Origin: Flavobacterium glycines
GTDB taxonomy: Bacteria; Bacteroidota; Bacteroidia; Flavobacteriales; Flavobacteriaceae
Reading direction: 5' to 3'
Assembly: GCF_900100165.1 (NCBI RefSeq)
Contig: NZ_FNEO01000001.1
Coordinates: forward strand, 868,001-932,000
DNA: 64,000 nucleotides
The notes beneath the pieces are model-generated. The model saw only the letters and a program-made list of their open reading frames with translations. It was not told where the DNA came from and searched no databases. The position numbers and the translations under genes were made by a program. Shown here piece after piece: positions 1 to 7,700 of the stretch (position 1 is the stretch's first letter; every line of letters starts with the position of its first letter).

Positions 1-1410
1 ACAATTGCGGTGAATTCGAATTTTAATTCTCAGCTTAGTGAAAACTTGATTGTCAATGCGGGAATTTCATTTCGCGATTTGCAATCGCATAATTACCAAA
101 AACTGCTGGATTTATTAGGAGGTAGTTTTTTTGAAGATATCGACGGTTTTTACAGTGGTACTCAGGCGCAATCAGATTTGAATTATCCCAATAGAACAGT
201 AAAAGTGGGTGATAGTTACGGATACAATTATAAACTTTCGACTCAGGTTTTGGAGGCGTTTACACAGTTTAAGTTTTCCTATGATAAAATTGATTTTTAT
301 CTGGCACAGTCTTTTTCCAAAACCAATTATCAACGAAATGGCTTGTACAAAAACGGAATTTATCCGACGATTTCTTTTGGCGAAAGCCCAAAACTGAACT
401 TTGAGAATTTTGGTTTTAAAGGTGGAATGCTATTTAAAATTTCGGGTAAACAATCGTTGTATTTTAATGCGGCTCATTTGACTAAGGCGCCTAATTTGAG
501 AAATAGTTTTTCGAATGCGCGGTTGAATAATACCGTTGTTGACGGCTTGGAAAGTGAAACCTTGAATAGTGTTGATGCGACTTATGTTTTCAGAACGCCT
601 AAGCTAAAAACGAGAGTAACCGCCTATTATTCGACAATTAAAGATGCTACAAAAATTAGCTTTTTTTACGCCGAAGGAATTTTTGATAATGAAGCGGGCT
701 ACACCAATACGAATGCTTTTGTGAGTCAGACTTTAACAGATTTAGATAGAAAGAATTTAGGTGCCGAATTGAGCTTGGAATACCAAATGAGTCCAACTTT
801 AAAAACTACTTTTTCAGCGGCTTATGGGCGATATACTTATGACAGTAATCCAAATGTGAGTATTAACAACGATGCGGTGGCTACGGTAGAAAATACCAAT
901 CCGTCTTATGATTTTGGCACCGCATTTTTAAAAAATTATAAACAGGCCGGAATGCCGCAGCAGGCGTATAGTTTAGGCTTGGAATACCGTGACCCGAAAT
1001 ATTGGTGGATTGGAACTAATATGAATTATTTGGCTGACACTTATATTGATGTTTCGCCTATTTCCAGAACCAATCGGTTTTATATCAATCCTGCCAGTGG
1101 GTTTCCGTTTCCGGAAGCTACTGAAGAAAGAGCAGCGGAATTATTACAACAAGAAAAATTGGATTCGATGGTTTTACTCAATTTAATAGGTGGAAAATCC
1201 TGGCGGATTAAAGGGAAAAATCTCGGACTTTTTGCAAGTATCAATAATTTGCTTGACAGCAAATACAAAACAGGTGGTTACGAACAAGCCCGAAATGCCA
1301 ATTTCAGGCAACTCAATCAGGATGTTTCCAGCGGAACGCCTTCGTTTGGTAACAAGTATTTTTACGGGTACGGCAGGACTTATTTTGTGAATCTCTACTT
1401 CAGTTTTTAA
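1..1410 (+). CDS. TonB-dependent receptor, C-terminal part (5'-truncated by window edge)
   Basis: The frame is open from the first base, so the gene begins before the window; the first in-frame GTG at base 10 is not a real start. What is visible is about 469 residues of alternating aromatic/polar strands, as in the 22-stranded barrel of TonB-dependent outer-membrane receptors. Recognisable barrel pieces include the segment with Y-F-N-A-A-H-L-T-K-A-P and the late N-N-L-L-D-S-K-Y motif near 1,245. It ends in an aromatic Phe, the usual BAM-targeting signal. Plug domain and TonB box would lie upstream. It is followed after 18 bases by a DUF5689 lipoprotein, a common receptor/lipoprotein pairing in Flavobacteriia, so the two probably act together in uptake. 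The substrate cannot be told from this part. Confidence 0.85.
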   Translation, partial: TIAVNSNFNSQLSENLIVNAGISFRDLQSHNYQKLLDLLGGSFFEDIDGFYSGTQAQSDLNYPNRTVKVGDSYGYNYKLSTQVLEAFTQFKFSYDKIDFYLAQSFSKTNYQRNGLYKNGIYPTISFGESPKLNFENFGFKGGMLFKISGKQSLYFNAAHLTKAPNLRNSFSNARLNNTVVDGLESETLNSVDATYVFRTPKLKTRVTAYYSTIKDATKISFFYAEGIFDNEAGYTNTNAFVSQTLTDLDRKNLGAELSLEYQMSPTLKTTFSAAYGRYTYDSNPNVSINNDAVATVENTNPSYDFGTAFLKNYKQAGMPQQAYSLGLEYRDPKYWWIGTNMNYLADTYIDVSPISRTNRFYINPASGFPFPEATEERAAELLQQEKLDSMVLLNLIGGKSWRIKGKNLGLFASINNLLDSKYKTGGYEQARNANFRQLNQDVSSGTPSFGNKYFYGYGRTYFVNLYFSF

Positions 1411-1428
1411 TTTAAAATTCGAGCTATT

Positions 1429-2775
1429 ATGAGCAATTATACTTTCCGATTTGTTTTAATGTTTTCGATATTAGTTTTTGGAGCTTGTGCCAATGATGCA
1501 ACGGAAATTCCGAAGTTAGTGTGCAATCAACCCAATTTTGAAGTCAACAAAAAAGTTAGCGATATTCAAAAAACAGCTACCGAAATTGTGGCTCAATATC
1601 CGTATGACGATGTGATTGAAGCTTATGTGGTCTCCAGTGATGAAAACGGCAATTTTTTCAAGACGATCTCGTTTCAAACCCTGGCTACCGCTACAACTCC
1701 TTCAATTGGGTTTAGTGTTCCGGTTGATGCGACTAATTTGTATGTTGATTATCGGATAGGGAATAAGGTGTGTGTAAAATTAAAAGATCAGTACACCGAT
1801 TTGTATTATGGTGGTTTGCGAATTGGTAGTTTGTATGTAAATGCTTTTAATCAGGGCGGTGTGGGACGGCTTTCGCAAAACGATTATAAGAAGGTATTAA
1901 ACGCTTCCTGCACCAATGTGAAAGAGGAACAATTGGTTCGTTCGATTGGTTTGGGCGAAATCAATGACAGTCATTTGAATACGCTGATTGAATTGTCGAA
2001 TGTGCAGTTTACCGAGCCGGCCATTGGACGTCATTATTATGAAGAAGCGAATGATGTGGGCGGAGCGACTAATTGGAATTTGGTGGACAAAAGTGGCAAT
2101 CAGCTTATTTTCAGAACCAGTAGTTTTGCTGATTTTTCAAAAAGTATAGTACCCAACGGAAGCGGAAAAGTGCGGGGCGTTTTGACCAAATATGCCACCG
2201 ATTATCAATTAATTGCCAGAAAAGAAGCCGATGTTCAAATGACGGGAAAGCGTAATATTCCGTTTTTTGTGGAAGATTTTCAATCGGTTACGGATGGTAC
2301 TAATTTGAGTTTGCCAGGTTGGAGCAACATTATTGAAGCGGGAGCTATTGTATGGAAAGGCGGAATTTCGTCGACTAATGGTTATGCCGAATTTGCGATT
2401 ACGGGAACTAAAGTAGCATCGAATATTGTTTGGTTAATTTCGCCCAAAATAGATATGGATTTGCATACTAATGAAAGTCTTTCGTTTAGAACAGCCCAGC
2501 ATAATCTGGATGTAGATTCTCCGTTAAATACTCTCGAAGTTTATATTTCTAATAATTTTGACGGGCTTAATATTAAAACGGCTACCTGGACTAAAGTTGC
2601 GGCAAGAATCCCAACTCAGGCTACGCTCTGGAATGAGTTTATTGGTTCAGGAGCTATTGACTTATCTAGTTACACCGGAAAAATTAATATAGCTTTCAAA
2701 TACATTGGTTCCGGTAAAGACACAGCTTTAGACGGTGCTTTTCAGGTAGATGATGTGCAGGTTTATGGGGATTAG
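1429..2775 (+). CDS. DUF5689 / choice-of-anchor J surface lipoprotein
   Basis: A 448-residue lipoprotein: the signal peptide ends in a lipobox (V-F-G-A-C, Cys20). Residues roughly 25-250 resemble DUF5689, an OB-like domain found in Bacteroidota cell-surface proteins. Residues about 265-448 look like a choice-of-anchor J jelly-roll domain, with the typical E-D-F start, W-L-I-S-P-K and the terminal Q-V-D-D-V motif. It lies 18 bases behind a TonB-dependent receptor, so it is probably co-transcribed and may be the receptor's surface partner. Function is inferred from context only. The 3' end overlaps the convergent next gene by four bases. Confidence 0.8.
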   Translation: MSNYTFRFVLMFSILVFGACANDATEIPKLVCNQPNFEVNKKVSDIQKTATEIVAQYPYDDVIEAYVVSSDENGNFFKTISFQTLATATTPSIGFSVPVDATNLYVDYRIGNKVCVKLKDQYTDLYYGGLRIGSLYVNAFNQGGVGRLSQNDYKKVLNASCTNVKEEQLVRSIGLGEINDSHLNTLIELSNVQFTEPAIGRHYYEEANDVGGATNWNLVDKSGNQLIFRTSSFADFSKSIVPNGSGKVRGVLTKYATDYQLIARKEADVQMTGKRNIPFFVEDFQSVTDGTNLSLPGWSNIIEAGAIVWKGGISSTNGYAEFAITGTKVASNIVWLISPKIDMDLHTNESLSFRTAQHNLDVDSPLNTLEVYISNNFDGLNIKTATWTKVAARIPTQATLWNEFIGSGAIDLSSYTGKINIAFKYIGSGKDTALDGAFQVDDVQVYGD

Positions 2776-3890
2776 TTTAGCTTGTATTTCTTTTGAAGGT
2801 AAGGAGTTAATTTTTCAAAAGGAATAATTGCCCAATCTATAAAGTCACAAGTAGGGGAATGATTAAAACTAAATAATATTCCTTGTTTTGTTATGGCAAA
2901 ATTAGGGATGGCCCATGTACTTACTTTGTTTAAATCGCAATTGTTGGATTGCATTTTTTCAGGATACAATTCGTTTAAAATAGCAAATACTTTAGGAGCA
3001 AAAAGCTTTTTTCGGTATTCGTAAGTTTCGGAAATAGCATTAGCGTCTGGTTTTGCATTTTTTTCATCAAACCAAATGATATCTTCTAAAGCAATTGGTA
3101 CACCATTTTGAAGATTCAGGACAAACGCTTGTTGTGTTTTGACCGGATTTTGATTTTTTAAAATAGTATTCGAAATAAGTTTGAAACTGAGTAGTGTTTC
3201 GTTTAATAAAGTTATTTGAGGTTGAAATGTTAAGTTTTCTCTATTAGGATTGTATTGAAAATAAGTATGAATTAATGACAATTGTATATTCTCAAGGACA
3301 GTATTAATGCTGTCCGGTTTTATTTTTTTAGTTTCACTTTCTAATCTAAAAAGACTAATATTGGATTCTTTTTCCAAATACCAGTTCAGCGTAAAATGTT
3401 TAGAGATTTTTTCGGTTTTTGTTTTTTCCAAATTGAGAATGGAAATTTTATAGGCATCATAAAGGTCTAATTCTTTATTCTGAGAATAAGAATAATATTT
3501 GGAATCCAGATTAATCACTATTGGACTTAGAATAAGATTGATTTTTTTGTTAGCGCCTTCACGCCAAAATCCTTTCCAGTTTCCGTCTTTCTCTTCTTTG
3601 ATAACTAAACTTATTTCTTTTTTTTGATTATCGGTTGAGGTAAAATTCCAAGTGTTGCCCATTGGATTCCCTTCAAGATAATTATCTGTTTTTTCTTCGA
3701 TGAAAAAATAGTTTAGATAGCGGACTGGGGATTCATTGAAGCATTTGATTTTTAATACTATTGTTTTTTCATCCACCTTACCTTGTAGAAAATAAGTTTT
3801 ATCTACATGTGCTGCTATTTTTGCCGATCCTGTGAAACAAGAGATAAAAAAAATCAATATTAAAATTAGATGGAACGTTGGTTTTTTCAT
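2772..3890 (-). CDS. Exported DUF3298-like protein
   Basis: A 372-residue protein with an N-terminal hydrophobic export signal. Cys18 sits in an F-I-S-C context, so it may be a lipoprotein; cleavage further on after Ser-Ala is the alternative. The C-terminal half (about 200-372) has the layout of the DUF3298/RsiV-type domain: a line of aromatic strands, a 'Q-G-I-L-F-S-F-N' strand, and a closing 'I-P-F-E-K-L-T-P-Y-L' strand-helix. The N-terminal half has no family I can name. It is a single gene, convergent with the DUF5689 gene and separated by 133 bases from the lipoprotein upstream. No catalytic residues can be pointed to. Confidence 0.6.
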   Translation of the reverse strand: MKKPTFHLILILIFFISCFTGSAKIAAHVDKTYFLQGKVDEKTIVLKIKCFNESPVRYLNYFFIEEKTDNYLEGNPMGNTWNFTSTDNQKKEISLVIKEEKDGNWKGFWREGANKKINLILSPIVINLDSKYYSYSQNKELDLYDAYKISILNLEKTKTEKISKHFTLNWYLEKESNISLFRLESETKKIKPDSINTVLENIQLSLIHTYFQYNPNRENLTFQPQITLLNETLLSFKLISNTILKNQNPVKTQQAFVLNLQNGVPIALEDIIWFDEKNAKPDANAISETYEYRKKLFAPKVFAILNELYPEKMQSNNCDLNKVSTWAIPNFAITKQGILFSFNHSPTCDFIDWAIIPFEKLTPYLQKKYKLN

Positions 3891-4022
3891 TTTTTTATTA
3901 AAAAAACGACTCGTAATCTTTGAAAACGAGCCGCCTTGTTATAGAATTATTCAGGAATATGCTCAAACAAAAATAAACTATTTGCAGTATTTTTTGTTCG
4001 AATTTGCCTATTGCTTCCAGTT

Positions 4023-4709
4023 TTATTGATAGGTATAAGTTAATACTGAATAGGAATAAGAACCGAATTTATCAATAGTTTTGATTTTTATTTGATAAGT
4101 CGAATTCAATACAGCTGCAAAATCAGCAATGGATGTTGCTGTTTGGTTTGTCAATGATTGGATTACAACATTGTCCTTTTTGATTTCAATATCATATTTC
4201 AATTCACTGGTAGTTGAATCTTCGTCTTTACCTACCCATGATAATGAAGCCATACTGGTAGTACTGCTTACATTAAAATTAATAACCGCTGCATAAGGAA
4301 CATAGTTTCCAATAGGATTTCCGGGAGTGGTAAAAGAGCGTGTTGCACTTGTTTTCTCTCCATCTTCATTCTTAGCTGTAATCGTCCAGGAATAGGTTTT
4401 TCCTTTATCCAGAATTACGTCATAGGAAGTAGTGGTAAGTGTTTGATTAAGCACTGTAGTTCCTGCTTGAGTTATTACTAAAACATAAGAAGTAGCATAA
4501 ACTGTTGTTGCCCAGGTAAATTTAATTTGAGCTTTAGCAGAATTACTGCTTACAACAGTATAATCGGTACAGGTTTCCTGATCAATTGGTAGTGTCAATG
4601 CAGGTGTTCCGGGCAAATTTGCTTTTGGGGTGTCACTTCCACCACCGCAAGAAATAAGAAATCCTAATCCTGTAAAAAGGAATATTGTTTTTATATATTT
4701 TATTCTCAT
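4023..4709 (-). CDS. Fibronectin-III-like lipoprotein, partner of the PL11 lyase
   Basis: A 228-residue lipoprotein: signal peptide, lipobox L-I-S-C with Cys21, then a Gly-rich flexible tether. Two Fn3-like beta-sandwich modules follow, about 35-130 and 140-228; the first carries the typical T-T-S-Y-D and K-T-Y-S-W-T-I-T-A-K strands. Its ATG overlaps the TGA stop of the lyase gene (ATGA), so translation is coupled and the two are one transcription unit. A tethering or glycan-binding role beside the lyase is an inference; no ligand-binding aromatic platform can be read from the sequence. Confidence 0.65.
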   Translation of the reverse strand: MRIKYIKTIFLFTGLGFLISCGGGSDTPKANLPGTPALTLPIDQETCTDYTVVSSNSAKAQIKFTWATTVYATSYVLVITQAGTTVLNQTLTTTSYDVILDKGKTYSWTITAKNEDGEKTSATRSFTTPGNPIGNYVPYAAVINFNVSSTTSMASLSWVGKDEDSTTSELKYDIEIKKDNVVIQSLTNQTATSIADFAAVLNSTYQIKIKTIDKFGSYSYSVLTYTYQ

Positions 4710-7700
4710 TTTAAAATAACTTTAAATGTTTCTACTTCAGTCCCCTGGGAGATTTTTATTAAGTACATTCCGGATGCATAGTTTGTCAAATCAACGCTAT
4801 TTGAGTTTTCAGCATTTTTTTCCTGTAATAGTAAACCACTATTAGTGTAAACTTGTATCAGACCTTTATTTACACCTTGGATATAAACGATATCAGTAGT
4901 TGGATTAGGGTGTACCGATATTGAAGGGTTTAAATTAAAATTATCTTGAATAATTCCCTGACAATCACTATTAGTTTCAATGGTAACGGTATTAGTTGTT
5001 TGAAGCAAACTAGCATCAATTTCAATTTTCTCGGTTTCATCAGAAGCCGTAATATATGTTCTGGAAATACCGTTTACAGTAACAATGTATTCATTACTGC
5101 CGGAAACAGTATAGCTGATCGTTTTATCTGTTGTTACTCTTTTTGCGGTGATATCAGTAATTTCATTTACTACTACTCCATAGCTTTCTTCAAAGGAAAT
5201 AGATGGTATAGATATTGTAATCTGATAAGTACCTTTTGCAAAATCTGTTTTTGTCCAATTGCTTGTAGTAGTAATAGTCTGATTCGTTAATGATAGATTA
5301 ACTCCATTTCCTGTAATTGTAAGGTTGTATGTGTAAGAGTTCATATCAGTAGTGATACTAATTTTTCCATTTGTTTTTCCGGGACAAGTAGGTGTTTCAA
5401 CATATACTTTCAGTTTTGGAGTAGTATGTTTGAATGTTACTGTACTGACAGCAGTAGTTACTTGTATTCCGGCATTAGTTGCAAGGTCAGAAAAATTGAT
5501 TGTAAAAGGAATTACTCCTTCAGTATCAGCTGCTATCATAGTATAAGTTGCTCTAAAACTATTAGTGCCAACAGTTGTAGCAACAACACTATGTCCCGCA
5601 ATAGTTACAGTTGGTGTACCAATAGTTTCTGATGAAGTAAAATTTAAGCTTACTACATCTCCTTCTTTTGCAATTTTAGTATTTGCATTGTTTGAAGTAA
5701 AAGTTACTGTTGGTAAAGTTGGAATTGTACGATCAAATGTAATTGTTTTTAAATCCGTAGTTGCATTAACGGTAGCTCCGGTATTTCCGGCGGTATCCTT
5801 AAATTGAATTGTAAACGGAATAACTCCTTCTGAATCAGAATTGGTCAAAACATAAGTAGCCGTGTAATTATTTCCGCTTGTATTAGTAGCGGATACATTA
5901 TGTCCTGCAATACTTATACTAGTAACAGAAATGTTCTCAGATGCAGTAAAGTTTAACGTAACTGTATTTCCTGTTTTAGCCAAAGTAGTTGTAGCATTGT
6001 TAGATGCAATGTTTACTGTAGTTAATGTTGGAAGTGTTTTATCCAATGTTACAGTTTTACTGTCGGTAGTTGCAGTGACAGTGGGCATTGTATCTCCGGC
6101 TGCATCTTTGAATTGTATTGAGAAAGGAATTATCCCTTCTGTATCTGTACTTAGCACTTGATAAGTAGCATTGTAACTATTACTGCCAAGACTATTAGCA
6201 GTTACAGTGTGACCGGCAATAGACACTATAATATTTGTAATAGTTGTAGAAGCTGTAAAGTTTAAAGTTACATTGTCTCCTGTTTTAGCTAAAGTAGGAG
6301 TTGTATTGTTTGATCCAATGGTTACGGTACTAAGACTAGTAACCTGATTAGTAAAAGTAATTGTACTAGATGCAGCTGTAACTTGTGATCCGGCATTAGA
6401 AGCTAAATCAGTAAAATTAATCGTAAAAGGAATAGTTCCCGGAGTATCACTAGATAGCATAGTATAAGCAGCTGTATAATTTGTAGTCGAAACAGCTATT
6501 GGTGTTACACTATGTCCTGCAATAGTTACAGTTGGAGTTCCAATTGTTTCAGATGCGGTAAAATTCAATGTAACTACACTTCCCGGTTTAGCAATTGTAT
6601 TGTTTGTATTACTAGAGGTAAATGTTACAGTTGTCAAGGTTGGAATTGTACGGTCAAAAGTTACTGTTTTTGTATCTGTAGTTGTACTAACTGTAGCTCC
6701 GGTATTCCCGGCAATATCTTTGAATTGGATTGTAAAAGGAATAATTCCTTCGGTATCTGTATTTGTTAGTACATAAGTTGCACTATAATTGTTACCGCTA
6801 GTATTAGTTGCTGTTACTGTATGTCCTGCAATAGTAACGTTTAAATTAGTCACACTTTCAGAAGCGGTGAAGTTTAAAGTTACTGTGTTTCCAGTTTTAG
6901 CTAGAGTAGTAGTGGCATTGTTTGATGTAATTGTAACAGTATTAAGCGTTGGATTAGTATTGTCTATCGAATAAATTTCTCCGGATGTGAATCCACTTCC
7001 AATTGCATTACTGAATTCGTCTACAATTCCTGTACCGCTTGCTTTCAAATCCAGACGTAAAGTACCATTTCCGCTAATAGAATTTATTGTTACATCATAG
7101 GAAGCAGCAGAAATAGCGGTTATTGATGCTATAGTTCCAGTTGCTGTTTCGGTAGCAGTAATTGCAAAATCATTAACATCAACACCAGTTGCATTAGCCG
7201 AAAAATCTACATGATAAACTACTGAAGTTGCATTTGTGGTAGCTGTTGACGGTGTTTTTTTGGTAATTCCTGTAACTTTTAAATTAGACTGACCTGCTAT
7301 TGAAATTTTAGCGGTTGGAATATTGTTTACATCCATATCATATCCAATATAGTAACTTGTATTTGGCGGTTGGTTGTAAGCCGAATTTTGCCAGGCTACA
7401 GCTACACGATATTGAGGGTCATGCATTAATGTTGGAATACGATAAGTTGTAGGCGTATCTGTAGTAAAGATTACAAGTTCTGTATTGTCTGATTTACGCA
7501 TTATTAGTTCTTCTCTCCAATCACCTAAAATATCAGCCTGTAAACAAGGGTTTGCTTTTGTGCTATTATTATAAGTTACAGGATAATCCTGGTAAATGGT
7601 GTATAAACGACCAGAACTTTTAGTGGTAGGGTTCCATTTGTCAATATAATTTTTGTCAAATAATTCACGGCCTAAATCAGCATCCCACCATATTCCAAAA

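Noticed and set aside
4946..6974. Several plus-strand open frames opposite the lyase repeats
   Set aside because: They follow the period of the Ig-like repeats on the other strand, have unnatural composition (Cys/Ser/Tyr or Val runs) and no start signals. They are shadows of the lyase gene.
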